A DNA stretch of 64,000 nt from VXNE01 sp963668365 (GCA_963668365.1 OY764266.1:1674001-1738000), one strand, 5' to 3'; shown: positions 7,812 through 17,189, numbered from the stretch's first letter. Notes: generated from the sequence alone by a model not told the origin. Numbers and translations are program-made.

Positions 7812-9002
7812 TCAGATCGCCTTCGCTTCGCGCAGGGCGGAGATTTCCGCGTTGGTAAGGCCGGCTTCCCGCAGCACCTCATCCGTGTGCTCGCCGAGTT
7901 CGGGCACGGCGGCGTTCGGTTCCAGGGGCGTCTCGCTCATGCGGATAGGCGTTGCCACGATCCCGCGGCTGTCGCCGTCACTGTCCGGCGCTTCCGTGAA
8001 ATAGCCGTTTTCCCAGGTGCCGGGATCGGCCAGCGCCTGTCGATGGTCGCGCACCGGGGCGTACCGAACGCCGGTGTCACGCAGGGCGTCGCACCACGCG
8101 TCGGTAGTCCGGGTCCTGAACACCTGCGCCAGTTCTTCACGCAGCCAGGTATGAACCTCCGGCGTCATTTCCCTGTCCCGCAGACGCTCGTCGACGGTCA
8201 GGTCGGGGCGTTCGAGGGCGATGAAGAACGCGTCCTTTTCGCGGCCACGCACCCCGACGATGGCGATCCAGCCATCGGCCGTCGGGAAGAGGTCGTAGAT
8301 GGTCCTGATCATCGGATGACCGAGGTTCGCGCGGCCGGCGACCCGATCGGTCAGCATGAGATGGGTGTATTCGGCGGCTTGCGCCCATATCTGTCCCCCG
8401 AGAAGCGACACGTCAACCTGTTGCCCGCGGCTGGTGTGGTTCCTGTGGTGCAGCGCCGACAGGATTCCCGCGACCATGTTCAGCGAGGCGATGTGATCGG
8501 CGATGAAGATGGCGACGGGAGACGCCGGATCGCCGTCGCGTCCCGTGGTGCTCACCAGTCCGCCGGCGGCTTGCGCCGCGAGGTCTGCACCCTGGCGCGC
8601 AGCGTCGGGTCCCAATGATCCGAAAGTGCTTCCCTGGGCACAGATGATGCGCGGATTGACGGCGGCGAGATCGTCCTGGCCGAGTCCCCACTTTTCCATG
8701 GTGCCGGGTGTGAAATTGGTGATCACCACATCGGCGTCTCGAACTAGGCGCTTGAAGACCCCGGCACCCTCGGGATGGCCGAGGTTCAGGGAAACGCCGC
8801 GTTTGCCGCGGTTGCAGGCGCTGAAGACGGCACTGCGCGGATCGCCCGGCTCGACCTTGATGTTGCGACTGTGGTCGCCGTACCCGGGGAGTTCGATCTT
8901 GATGACATCGGCGCCCATGTCGCCCAGCAGGAGCGATGCCTGGGGCCCCTGTATCAACAGGCCCGCCTCGAGTACCCGAATGCCGTCTAGTGGCCCTGCC
9001 AC
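7812..9002 (-). CDS. Class III (CaiB/BaiF) CoA transferase
   Basis: A 396-residue protein beginning MAGPLDGIRVLEAG with the family hallmarks GDMGADVIKIE, NRGKRGVSLNL, DVVITNFTPG and a predicted catalytic Asp140 in GPDAARQGADLAAQAAGG. Class III enzymes move CoA between an acyl-CoA donor and a carboxylic acid in the cytoplasm. The GTG start overlaps the end of recQ by 16 bases, so it is probably co-transcribed with recQ, although the functions are unrelated. Donor and acceptor cannot be deduced. Confidence 0.9.
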   Translation of the reverse strand: MAGPLDGIRVLEAGLLIQGPQASLLLGDMGADVIKIELPGYGDHSRNIKVEPGDPRSAVFSACNRGKRGVSLNLGHPEGAGVFKRLVRDADVVITNFTPGTMEKWGLGQDDLAAVNPRIICAQGSTFGSLGPDAARQGADLAAQAAGGLVSTTGRDGDPASPVAIFIADHIASLNMVAGILSALHHRNHTSRGQQVDVSLLGGQIWAQAAEYTHLMLTDRVAGRANLGHPMIRTIYDLFPTADGWIAIVGVRGREKDAFFIALERPDLTVDERLRDREMTPEVHTWLREELAQVFRTRTTDAWCDALRDTGVRYAPVRDHRQALADPGTWENGYFTEAPDSDGDSRGIVATPIRMSETPLEPNAAVPELGEHTDEVLREAGLTNAEISALREAKAI

Positions 9003-10864
9003 GATTGCTCCTCCCGTATCTCTCCTTGCGCGGAACTCCCCGGGGCGCCTGCGGGCTCAGGGTTCTCCTCTCCGCGCAGGGCGTCGAGAAATGCCGCGCC
9101 GTAGCGCTCAAGTTTAGCTTGGCCGACGCCGTGTATGGCCAGCATCTCCTCGAGGGAGACCGGACGCCGATGCAGCATCTCCTTCAGCGTGGCGTCGTGG
9201 AAGATCACGTAGGGCGGCACGCCCGCCTCCTCCGCCAGGTCCCGACGGCACTGCCGAAGCGTTTCCCACAGGCCCTGGTCCTTTGGATCGACTTCGAATA
9301 CTTCCCGCCGGCTGACGGTCCGGGCACGGGCTTTGACGGATGCATCCTTGCGTAGCCGCACGGTCCTTTCGCCGCGCAGCACGCCCCTGGCGTCGGCCGT
9401 CAGACGCAGCGCCCCGAAGCGCGCGTCGTCGGCGCGCACGAATCCCTGGACCATGAGCTGGCGCACGAACGAGCGCCACTCGGTGACCGACAGGTCGGCC
9501 CCGATACCGTAGGTGCTCAACCGTTCGTGCCCCCACTGGCGAATCTTCTCCGTGTCTTTGCCGCGCAGGACGTCGATCACGTGGCCCGCGCCGAAGCGCT
9601 GGCCCGTGCGATAGATGGCGGAGAGGAGCTTCTGCGCCGCAGTGGTGCCGTCCTGCGTTTCGGGCGGCGTCAGGCATACGTCGCAGTTGCCGCAGTCCTC
9701 GGGGAGATCGTCGCCGAAGTGCCGAAGCAGCGCGCGGCGTCGGCAGGTCGTCACCTCGCACCAGCCGAGAAGGGCGTCGAGCTTGCCGCGATCGATCCGC
9801 TTGTGCTGATCGTCGGCCTCGGACATGTCTACCATCTGGCGCATTCGAACCACGTCCTGAAGGCCGTAGACCATCCATGCCTCCGCCGGGTCGCCGTCGC
9901 GCCCGGCCCGGCCGGTCTCCTGGTAGTAGGCCTCGACGCTCTTCGGCAGGTCGACGTGGGCGACGAAACGGACATCGGGCTTGTCGATGCCCATGCCGAA
10001 CGCGATGGTGGCGACGACGATCACGCCGTCTTCGCGCAGGAACCGGCCCTGAGATGCGGCGCGGACGTCGCCGGGCAAGCCGGCATGGTAGGGCAGCGCG
10101 GTGAACCCGCGCGCGTTCAGCATTTCCGCGATCGATTCCGTTTTCTTGCGCGTCATCGCGTAGACGATTCCCGCTTCGCCTCGGCGCTCTTCGAGAAAGG
10201 CGCGCAGCTGGGCGTTGGCGTCGGTCTTCGCGCGCACGGTGTAGCGGATGTTGGGCCGGTCGAAACCGCTGACAAAGCGCTCGGCCCCAGAGTCGAACGC
10301 GAGCTTCGCCAGGATGTCGTCGCGCGTGGTGGCGTCCGCCGTGGCCGTCAGCGCCATGCGCGGAACGCCCGGGAACCGGTCGCGCAATACGTCGAGACCG
10401 AGATAGTCCTGGCGGAAGTCGTGGCCCCATTGCGATACGCAGTGGGCCTCGTCGATGGCGATCAGGGACAGGTCGACGCCCGCGAGAAGAGACAATGTGT
10501 CCTCCTGCAGCAGACGCTCCGGCGCGAGATACAGCAAGTCTAGCGCACCGGCCCGCACTGCTTCGATGATGCGCCACTGCTCGTCGTGCGCGAGGGTCGA
10601 ATTCAGGAACGCGGCGCGCACGCCGAGTTGCCGCAGGGCTCCGACCTGGTCCTGCATCAACGCGATGAGCGGCGAGACGACGACACCGGTTCCCGGCCGA
10701 ATGATGGAGGGCAACTGGTAGCACAGGGACTTGCCGGCGCCCGTGGGCATGACGACCAGGGTGTCGCGGCCCGCGAGCGCGGCGGCGAGGACCTCTTCCT
10801 GGGCGTCGCGAAAGTCGGTATAGCCGTAGATCTCCCGCAGCAGGTCGCGCGCGTGCTGGATCAT
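8987..10864 (-). CDS. recQ: ATP-dependent DNA helicase RecQ
   Basis: ATG 10864 gives 625 residues starting MIQHARDLLREIYGYTDFRD. Visible parts are Walker A PTGAGKS (40-46), DEAH (138-141) followed by CVSQWGHDFR, motif VI region YYQETGRAGRDG, the zinc cysteines ending CGNCDVC, and a C-terminal HRDC domain (LEEMLAIHGVGQAKLERYG). This is complete RecQ, a 3'-5' helicase acting in recombination and fork repair. An in-frame GTG/TTG extension upstream is possible but adds only low-quality sequence. Confidence 0.95.
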   Translation of the reverse strand: MIQHARDLLREIYGYTDFRDAQEEVLAAALAGRDTLVVMPTGAGKSLCYQLPSIIRPGTGVVVSPLIALMQDQVGALRQLGVRAAFLNSTLAHDEQWRIIEAVRAGALDLLYLAPERLLQEDTLSLLAGVDLSLIAIDEAHCVSQWGHDFRQDYLGLDVLRDRFPGVPRMALTATADATTRDDILAKLAFDSGAERFVSGFDRPNIRYTVRAKTDANAQLRAFLEERRGEAGIVYAMTRKKTESIAEMLNARGFTALPYHAGLPGDVRAASQGRFLREDGVIVVATIAFGMGIDKPDVRFVAHVDLPKSVEAYYQETGRAGRDGDPAEAWMVYGLQDVVRMRQMVDMSEADDQHKRIDRGKLDALLGWCEVTTCRRRALLRHFGDDLPEDCGNCDVCLTPPETQDGTTAAQKLLSAIYRTGQRFGAGHVIDVLRGKDTEKIRQWGHERLSTYGIGADLSVTEWRSFVRQLMVQGFVRADDARFGALRLTADARGVLRGERTVRLRKDASVKARARTVSRREVFEVDPKDQGLWETLRQCRRDLAEEAGVPPYVIFHDATLKEMLHRRPVSLEEMLAIHGVGQAKLERYGAAFLDALRGEENPEPAGAPGSSAQGEIREEQSWQGH

Positions 10865-10981
10865 GCGCGTTCCCGTGTGTGTTCCATTGGGTCCGAGAGT
10901 TCCTTCGCTCCGCTCACTCGGCGGAATGCAAATCGCGTATTCGCCCATGGTCTTCCAGCTTGTCCGACGCGGCTTGGGCGA

Positions 10982-12001
10982 TCATTTTCGCTCGGCAACT
11001 CGGTTCGTCGCGCCAAAGATAGAGACCACTCGATCCAAGTACTTTCGGATGTCCAGCGAAAGCGCTCTCAACGCCAGAACCGGGAACCTTGGATACTCGT
11101 CGGCATGGGCACCTGCGGTCAGCATTCGACAGGCGGACCGAAGAGCAACCAGCAAGAACATGCAGGATTCGATACCTTTGTCCGCAACAGGGCTGGTCGG
11201 CCTGTTCAGGACGCCTACGAGTGGTAGATCGCCGAAGCCGCGCCCCTCAACCCCCAACGCTTTCGCCAGTGCGCGCGCTACGTTCGGCAAGTCCGCAGAG
11301 CTGCAGGAGTTCATATGCCCCCAAAGACGTGCGACGATGCTGTCGTTTCTTCCCGGTCTGGTACTGGGCCGGTAACGGGATACGTTCCCTGATAGCTCCT
11401 TCAGCTTTTGTTCACTCGTTTCCAAACAATCTGCCAAACCGCCGTCGAATACCCTGTCGTTGAGGCTCTGTATGGTCCTCTTAGTCGACGACATCTGCGC
11501 GAGTCGCTCCACAAGCACGACGTCTAGCTCATACAACAATCTCGAGAGATCGCCAAGTGCTGCCACTTCGTCGCTCAACGGCACGCCCGTCGACCAAGTC
11601 AAATCCTGAACCGTCGTTGCAACCAGCGCACCCCGCACTCGCTCAACGGGCCACCAGTCGGGTAGTTGCACGGGCGACGACGCATCCGCGATGTTCAACT
11701 CGCGGCGTGCCAACAGGACCAAGTCAACGCCCACCGCTCCGTCACCTATCGCTTCGATCTCCGTCCGCGCAGCTTCGAGCATGTCCGCAACATCCGTCAT
11801 GACCGAGTTCGCGTCGTTGAACACGCCCGGATCGCGCACGACCCAAGGAACAGTCGCGCGATCTCCGCCGACGGCCCGCACGGCGAGATCTTTCGCAAAG
11901 CGGTCACGGCTCTCGTCGAAGACCAGGATCCAGAATACGCGCAGATCCTCTCCGGAAGGACGTCGCCGAATCTCGTCGGTTACTTGCCCGGTGCCAAGCA
12001 C
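10982..12001 (-). CDS. Unknown protein, partner of the adjacent ATPase
   Basis: A 339-residue protein with start GTG 12001 preceded by AGGAG and only eight bases after the ATPase gene, so the two form an operon. I do not recognise the family. The N-terminal 65 residues look alpha/beta (VFWILVFDESRDRFAKDLAV); the rest is mostly helical. Near the C-terminus a helix carries R292-x6-H299 (RMLTAGAH), a spacing compatible with the HEPN RNase motif, but this alone is weak. No signal peptide or membrane helix is seen. Context (ATPase partner, HsdR remnant) suggests a defence or conflict function. Confidence 0.6.
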   Translation of the reverse strand: MLGTGQVTDEIRRRPSGEDLRVFWILVFDESRDRFAKDLAVRAVGGDRATVPWVVRDPGVFNDANSVMTDVADMLEAARTEIEAIGDGAVGVDLVLLARRELNIADASSPVQLPDWWPVERVRGALVATTVQDLTWSTGVPLSDEVAALGDLSRLLYELDVVLVERLAQMSSTKRTIQSLNDRVFDGGLADCLETSEQKLKELSGNVSRYRPSTRPGRNDSIVARLWGHMNSCSSADLPNVARALAKALGVEGRGFGDLPLVGVLNRPTSPVADKGIESCMFLLVALRSACRMLTAGAHADEYPRFPVLALRALSLDIRKYLDRVVSIFGATNRVAERK

Positions 12002-12009
12002 AGACGCTC

Positions 12010-14223
12010 CTAATCGACTTGCGGGCGCGCGGATGCCGCCAATCTTCCGAGAACCCGGATTCTCGAACTGACCGACTCGCCATCGAAGGACAGGAAGTTG
12101 GCCATCGCCGCCTGCATGAGAATCTCAGTCCACGGCCTGATTTCTCGACCGTTCGGCTTCGGCACACGATCCACCAGTGCCCGAAATCCATCCTTGTCAA
12201 CAGACCCCTCACCAAGGTAGTGCAGTATCCAGTACACGGCATATACCCACGGATTCGTCTTGAATGCCCGAGTTGACATATTCCTCGTAATATAGTCGCG
12301 GAAGAAGGCGAACTCTGGTTGCAGGGCGACGCCCCCGTTGTCGAGCTTCGCCTCCCTGAACCGTACGAAGTCATGGTCGTCAACAGCGTCGGAAGCGCTC
12401 CAGCGCCGCTCGATGAGCCACTCGACGAACGCGACCAGTACGTTTACGGTCAACCAAGGATGTCCGGCCACTTCCTCGAACAACTCGTTTGCGAACCCCG
12501 ACGAAAATTCCAGTCTTCCGCCGAATACTCTGCCGATCAGCTCTGCGAATTCGCCCGACGTCGTGTTAACGCGGTGTTCGAACAGCGGAAACGCCTCCTG
12601 TTTCACGTACGGAGCCAGTTGATTCTGGTCCATCAACACGAAGTGTGCGTCTGGTTGCTGGCCGAGGAAAACGACTAGATTGTGTATCGAAAAAGCAAGA
12701 AGCTGGTTCAAGAAAGGCTCGAGGAGATTGAGACGAACCTTTTCGTTGTCCTCGTTGGCGCGAAAGTGGCGAAACAGCGACTCGTACTCGTCGAGTATCA
12801 GCACTATCCTGTCGCTCTCCTTCTTGCCGGCGTCATCGACATCCGGGATGCATGACCTGACGAGGTCGAAGACGAAACCGTCGTCAATCGCTACGTCGTT
12901 CGTCTTGGCGTCCTTTAATGCGTTTCTAAAACCCCGCATGAACGCGTCGCTGGCATACCCCGTCTTCGCGCCGCAAGTTTCCTTGAGGACCAACGTCCGG
13001 TCCGATCCCGACTCGAGATCCACGCAGGCGGTGGTCTTTCCGCTGCGCCGTATGCTGCACCATAGCCGGACCCCACTGCCCTCTCGGTCAGACACACGAA
13101 GCAAATCGCGCACGCTCGTTCGAGTGACGTGAAAGTGCCGGACCTCGTCCGGTTTCTGTAATGGAAATTCCCGAGCAAAGTTGTACGTTAACGGTCCGCC
13201 ACCTCGCCATGCGCTTACGTATTGCAGGAACACGTCGTCCAAGATCCGGAAACACCGATTGGTCTTTTCGTCAGGCTTGTCGCCGGCGAATACAAGCGCA
13301 TCGACCATTCCGGGCTTTTTCTTCATAGACGACGTCGCGTCCGGTCTCATCGGCGCGACGATCAGCCTCACCCGATTCCGCCAACAGTCCTCTATATCCG
13401 CCGTCGATGCATCTTCGAGAAACGATGCCACGCGAGGCGTCGTGTTGTTGGCGGGCCCCGGCGGCCTAAGGTAGATGTCCAACCGGCGCTTCGGCGACTC
13501 GGCGAACTGGCACTCGACAGGCATCGGCGCAATCGCTGGTCGTTGCCCTTCTCCGAGCCAGTCGATGGCATGCAATACGGGTGCTACCGAAGCGTCGATG
13601 GCGTCCGCCAATAAGCCGGTACCCATTCGTTTGCGTACGCTCGCCGCGTCACGATGCGTCATGAATCCCAGGTAGCTCAGCCATGCCTGGGGGGCATCGT
13701 CTAGGCATCTGCCGCCGGATGCCGATCCGAAGGTTGCCGAAGCGAACCCGTTGACTATCCCGGCGAACGCGCCAGAACACACTGATCGAAGTACGGTTGC
13801 GTCGTGCGCGTCTGCGCTCGATATCCGCTCCGAATAGAATTCAAGGGGCAGTCTCAGGAACGAACGCAATCCATTGAGCGCCTTGTGCAGGGCTTCCTCA
13901 TGTTCAACGTGGTTGTCTCGGGCGAACGAATAGCCCTGCGAGAAGATCTGGTTGGCATGCTCGGACAACGCACGTCCCCATGCTTCGGACGCGGTATGGG
14001 GTGAGGCTTCGTTCTTGGCGTCCTTGATTGCGGCGGCGAGGTCTCTGTCCAGGCAATCCTTGTAGGACGTCGTCCATTGGAAAAGGTGTTTGCGCTGCAG
14101 GTTGTCCAGCGAGCTGCGAAAGGCCGCGAGGTTCGGCGAGTGGTAGTCGATCAGGTACTCGGCTTGGCGTTCGACGATCTCTGGGGGGGGGGCGACCTCT
14201 GTTGGCGGCGAGCTTGCCGTCAA
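12010..14223 (-). CDS. Large P-loop ATPase, candidate defence protein (main frame)
   Basis: The frame from TTG 14223 encodes 737 residues. The first 380 are of unknown fold. An atypical P-loop follows: WCSIRRSGKTTA, with SGKTT at 394-398 but without the usual leading glycine. A clear Walker B/DExx segment IVLILDEYESLF is at about 473-484, followed by helical and winged-helix-like sequence. This resembles STAND/AAA-type ATPases. The first 12 residues (TASSPPTEVAPP) look non-coding, whereas the overlapping upstream frame looks protein-like, so the natural protein probably begins at 14458 and crosses frames at the G10 tract; one base fewer would give about 815 residues. Confidence 0.7.
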   Translation of the reverse strand: MTASSPPTEVAPPPEIVERQAEYLIDYHSPNLAAFRSSLDNLQRKHLFQWTTSYKDCLDRDLAAAIKDAKNEASPHTASEAWGRALSEHANQIFSQGYSFARDNHVEHEEALHKALNGLRSFLRLPLEFYSERISSADAHDATVLRSVCSGAFAGIVNGFASATFGSASGGRCLDDAPQAWLSYLGFMTHRDAASVRKRMGTGLLADAIDASVAPVLHAIDWLGEGQRPAIAPMPVECQFAESPKRRLDIYLRPPGPANNTTPRVASFLEDASTADIEDCWRNRVRLIVAPMRPDATSSMKKKPGMVDALVFAGDKPDEKTNRCFRILDDVFLQYVSAWRGGGPLTYNFAREFPLQKPDEVRHFHVTRTSVRDLLRVSDREGSGVRLWCSIRRSGKTTACVDLESGSDRTLVLKETCGAKTGYASDAFMRGFRNALKDAKTNDVAIDDGFVFDLVRSCIPDVDDAGKKESDRIVLILDEYESLFRHFRANEDNEKVRLNLLEPFLNQLLAFSIHNLVVFLGQQPDAHFVLMDQNQLAPYVKQEAFPLFEHRVNTTSGEFAELIGRVFGGRLEFSSGFANELFEEVAGHPWLTVNVLVAFVEWLIERRWSASDAVDDHDFVRFREAKLDNGGVALQPEFAFFRDYITRNMSTRAFKTNPWVYAVYWILHYLGEGSVDKDGFRALVDRVPKPNGREIRPWTEILMQAAMANFLSFDGESVSSRIRVLGRLAASARPQVD

Positions 14224-14458
14224 GCAGTTCCTTCAGTTCCCGATAGCGGCGCATTGCGCGCCCGCCCGATTTCGCGGGCGGCCTGGGTTCGAACTCGCGG
14301 ATCAGTTCGCAGAAATCTTGCTGCCAAGTCGTGAGTTCGACGCGACCCAAGTTTCCGATCAGCATCCTTACCATATCCGCCGGATGTTCCTTATGGCCCT
14401 TGGCCATCGCATCGCGGATCTCCCTGAGGTGGTCTTCTATGGCCGTCGCCGTTGGCAT
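13904..14458 (-). CDS. N-terminal segment of the ATPase in the alternative frame
   Basis: ATG 14458 has a ribosome site (GGAG, seven bases upstream). The first 90 or so residues look genuine (MPTATAIEDHLREIRDAMAK, MVRMLIGNLGRVELTTWQ, YRELKELLDGKLAANRGR). After the poly-C run (minus strand) at 14192-14183 this frame degenerates into Arg/Pro-rich sequence, while the other frame continues as good protein. I read it as the true N-terminus of the ATPase, currently out of frame with the body. Confidence 0.6.
   Translation of the reverse strand: MPTATAIEDHLREIRDAMAKGHKEHPADMVRMLIGNLGRVELTTWQQDFCELIREFEPRPPAKSGGRAMRRYRELKELLDGKLAANRGRPPPRDRRTPSRVPDRLPLAEPRGLSQLAGQPAAQTPFPMDDVLQGLPGQRPRRRNQGRQERSLTPYRVRSMGTCVVRACQPDLLAGLFVRPRQPR
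14183..14192. repeat. G10 homopolymer at frame junction
   Basis: Ten consecutive G on the plus strand (C on the coding strand), located exactly where the two ATPase reading frames meet. Nine C would fuse them; ten keeps them apart. Such tracts slip during replication and drive phase variation in many bacteria; they are also a common sequencing-error site. Confidence 0.85.
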
Positions 14459-14508
14459 CTCCAGACTCCGTCCGCCCGTATCCAGTCGGGAACGGGCATT
14501 CCGTTCCA

Positions 14509-14733
14509 TCAGCAAGGCTTGACGCTGCATGCAGTGGGACAATGATAAGGCATTGGAGTCGGCGAGTTCTCGCGGCCATCCGGCGAGGTGTCGGGTCCGT
14601 GGGCGACGTTCCAATCGAGGCCGACGAGCCAGTCGCGTGCCGCTTCCTCTACGGAGTTTCGCTGAAACTCATCGCGGAGCTTTGCTGACGCAATTCCCCG
14701 TGCGAGGGGAATGTGGGGGTACCCGTCGCTCAA
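14509..14733 (-). pseudogene. HsdR (type I restriction) N-terminal remnant
   Basis: The reading frame begins MSDGYPHIPLARG and contains FQRNSVEEAARDWLVGLDW followed by HGPDTSPDG. This closely follows the N-terminus of type I restriction R subunits (VEEAALxWLxxLGYxVxHGPDIAP). After SPDG the similarity ends and the frame stops within 20 codons, so only about 50 codons survive, joined directly to the ATPase locus. No HsdM or HsdS is in the window. Confidence 0.6.
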
Positions 14734-15002
14734 AGCGGCTGGTGCCCGGATCCGTCACCAACTTGGCGATTGGGTTGAAGGAGGCGGCCAATCTGCGACG
14801 AGGCGTAGTGGCCGCGGCTATCCGTCTGTGGCGTCGGCTGCGATTCTAGCAACGCGCCGAGTGATCGTCTCTTTGGCGCTGGCCCATGCGGCTGACCACA
14901 GGCATAGGTTGCGCCCGTACTGCGGGCCACAGCTTGGTCGGAGGTGACCGCCACCCTGACCTTGCGAGTCCTCTCGCACGCTGACCAAGAACCCCGTCTC
15001 TC

Positions 15003-16094
15003 TCACGCCCCCCGCAGACACGACTCCACCAGGGGTCCGGTCACATTGAGGCTGTCGTTTATCAGGGTGATGATGCCGTGGCCGCTGCAGACCTCGTCCG
15101 GGGCGGGGTTTGTATGTACGCCGCGCTGGTCGAAATATCCCATCGGGATGCCGGCGTTGCCGCGGGCGAAACTCACCACCACGTCGCGCCAGAGAAGCCC
15201 CTCGAATTGCGCGTCGAAACGGGCGAGCCGTCCGGCTTCGTGGGTGAACATCGTTTCCAGCACCTGCTCGACGCCGGGCGCGGTCAAGGCGCGCACGACG
15301 AATTCCGGGTAGGCGCGGATCGGCCGGATCACGGTGGTGGCGCCGGCTTCGAGGATGCGTTGGCGGTTTGCGTCATCCACCACCTCGGCCACGATGGTGG
15401 CCCGCGTTCCCAGCTCGCGGATGCGGCCGAGGATGTCGTACGTGTGCGCGTCCGAGCGGGCATCGTAGATTTCGTCGGCGACGATGATGATGCAGCGCGC
15501 GTGGCTGACATTGGCCGCGGCCAGGTTCTCGGAGTTCTCGGCCATGGCGCAATACAGGGTGACGCCGGCATCGACGAGTTCGTTGCCCAGGCCGTCCTCG
15601 AAGTCGGGCGTCAGCAACTGTATCGGAATGTCGCTGAGGCGCGGCGCGCGCCGGACGTGGTCCACCAGCCGCGGCAGGTAGTTCTCGGCGTCCCGGGACG
15701 GGACGTTGATTACCAGCAGATGATCTTTCATGTTGCTCCACCTGATTTCTCCGCGCCGCCGGCGATCCCGTTGCAGCGCGCGATAGTCGAATATGTACGT
15801 GGCGATCTGCGCCAGCAGGAAGGTTCCGAAGACATAGATGCACACCACCGTGGCCAATCGACCGGCGGCTGTGACAGCGGAAGCGTCGCCGTAGCCGACG
15901 GTCGTCGCGGTGGTCATCGTGAGCCACGCGGCATCGCCGGGGGTCATGTCCTCGAACACGATCATCGCCACCACGTGCAGGCAGAACAGTCCCGCGAACA
16001 GGGCGGCCGTCAGATAGAGGCGCCGCTTGATCGCGCCGGCGACGTACCGCGTGTAGCGCAGGTATCGCCGTCGGCGCAGGAGTCGCCAGAGCAT
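15003..16094 (-). CDS. Two-helix potassium channel with TrkA-N (RCK) domain
   Basis: ATG 16094 gives 363 residues. Basic N-terminus, first membrane helix about 27-46, pore loop with selectivity filter TTVGYGD (64-70), second helix about 78-100, then a cytoplasmic RCK/TrkA-N domain (HLLVINVPSRDAENYLPRLV, with ADEIYDARSDAHTYD and VVDDANRQRILEAGATTVIR). It is a tetrameric K+-selective channel gated by a cytosolic ligand. It ends the DUF2170-PspA-DUF2491 gene set; channels of this kind recur beside PspA in such loci. A TTG at 16106 could add four residues. Confidence 0.9.
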   Translation of the reverse strand: MLWRLLRRRRYLRYTRYVAGAIKRRLYLTAALFAGLFCLHVVAMIVFEDMTPGDAAWLTMTTATTVGYGDASAVTAAGRLATVVCIYVFGTFLLAQIATYIFDYRALQRDRRRRGEIRWSNMKDHLLVINVPSRDAENYLPRLVDHVRRAPRLSDIPIQLLTPDFEDGLGNELVDAGVTLYCAMAENSENLAAANVSHARCIIIVADEIYDARSDAHTYDILGRIRELGTRATIVAEVVDDANRQRILEAGATTVIRPIRAYPEFVVRALTAPGVEQVLETMFTHEAGRLARFDAQFEGLLWRDVVVSFARGNAGIPMGYFDQRGVHTNPAPDEVCSGHGIITLINDSLNVTGPLVESCLRGA

Positions 16095-16197
16095 AGGGGC
16101 AGGCAAGGGGGTTATCGCGACAGTCGCATCGCCGAAGAGACTATCAGGGCGATGCCGAGTGCTTCAATGCGACGGGATGATGGGACGGGATGATGGC

Positions 16198-16539
16198 TTA
16201 CGCGTCGTCCAGTTGTGACTCGATCTCTTCCAGCACGCAACGTTTCAGGACTTGCGGGTCGGCGTCCGGCTTGGCGTAACGCTCTGCGAGGACGCGGAGG
16301 TCGGAATCGCTGAAGGACAGGCTGATGCGCGGGCGCTGTATCTTGGAGAAGGGCAGCCCCACGAGTTTTCTCACGTAGTCGGAATAGCTCAGGTCCGCTG
16401 CCGCGGCGGCGAGGCGGACCTTGCGCAGCAGCGACTGGCGGAACTCGAAGTGAACCTGGATCTTCCGCAGCGCCTGCCGTTCAGCCTGAAACCGTCCCGG
16501 CTTCGGTTCGCGGGCGGCGCGACGCGAAGATGCTCTCAT
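16198..16539 (-). CDS. Small protein of the PspA locus, unknown
   Basis: A 113-residue basic protein whose ATG (16539) overlaps the stop of the DUF2491 gene by four bases, so it is translationally coupled. The middle, IQVHFEFRQSLLRKVRLAAA then DLSYSDYVRKLVGLPF, has a beta-helix-helix look reminiscent of ribbon-helix-helix proteins; the C-terminus is acidic. No family recognised. It may regulate or assist the locus. Confidence 0.6.
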   Translation of the reverse strand: MRASSRRAAREPKPGRFQAERQALRKIQVHFEFRQSLLRKVRLAAAAADLSYSDYVRKLVGLPFSKIQRPRISLSFSDSDLRVLAERYAKPDADPQVLKRCVLEEIESQLDDA

Positions 16540-17183
16540 CCCTGGCCCGGCCACATCGACTCGATGACGTCCGGCGGGCAGTTCACTTCGGCGAAAACTT
16601 CCGTCTCGCCGTCGGCCGAGACCTCTACGCTGAGGCCATAGCGACCGGAGTCGTCCTCGCATTCGTGGCAACGCAGTTCCTCGGCGTCGTCGTCCTGCAG
16701 CCGCGATGGCGTTTCGCCGCGACAATCGCGGTCATAGTAGTAACCCTCGGCCCACTTCTTCGTCTGCGCGTAGCGGTCCGCTATCCATCCCTCGTACTTT
16801 GGTGGGGGATCGGTCACCTCAAGTTCGGCGAAGTCTTCGTCCCACAGCGCGGCGAACGCATCCTCGTCGAAGAGCCGCAACACATCGGCTCGGGGCACCG
16901 TTCGGGAAAGGGACATTTCGCTTGCGTCGCCGGCGTCGAACCCGAGATAGATTCGGTCTCCGCCGGTTCCGTCCAGGGTCAGTTCGGCGTAGAGGCCGTC
17001 TTCGAAGTGGTACGCGCCCACCGCGCTGACCTCGAACGTCTGTCCCTGGACCTCGGGCGGCAGGAGCAGGCGGTGCTTGAACGTCAGGAGGTCGCCGGCC
17101 GCGAGATCGCCCGGACCGGACAGTTGGCGCGGCGAGTCGTCGTCGCGCTTGCCGAAACGGCTCCTGAGTATCTTCCGCAGCAC
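16536..17183 (-). CDS. DUF2491 (YjfK-like) protein
   Basis: A 215-residue acidic protein starting at GTG 17183, six bases after the PspA gene. Its length and gene order (DUF2170, PspA, DUF2491) match E. coli yjfI-yjfJ-yjfK, where YjfK is about 219 residues. Visible features include DLAAGDLLTFKHRLLLPP, YAELTLDGTGGDRIYLGFD and a C-terminal CHECEDDSGRYGLSVEV. The molecular role of DUF2491 is unknown; its recurring link with PspA suggests a part in envelope maintenance. Confidence 0.75.
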   Translation of the reverse strand: MLRKILRSRFGKRDDDSPRQLSGPGDLAAGDLLTFKHRLLLPPEVQGQTFEVSAVGAYHFEDGLYAELTLDGTGGDRIYLGFDAGDASEMSLSRTVPRADVLRLFDEDAFAALWDEDFAELEVTDPPPKYEGWIADRYAQTKKWAEGYYYDRDCRGETPSRLQDDDAEELRCHECEDDSGRYGLSVEVSADGETEVFAEVNCPPDVIESMWPGQG

Positions 17184-17189
17184 GACTGG

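Noticed and set aside
13904..14182. C-terminal half of the alternative ATPase frame as real protein
   Set aside because: After the homopolymer it becomes Arg/Pro-rich and lacks motifs, while the other frame carries the ATPase.
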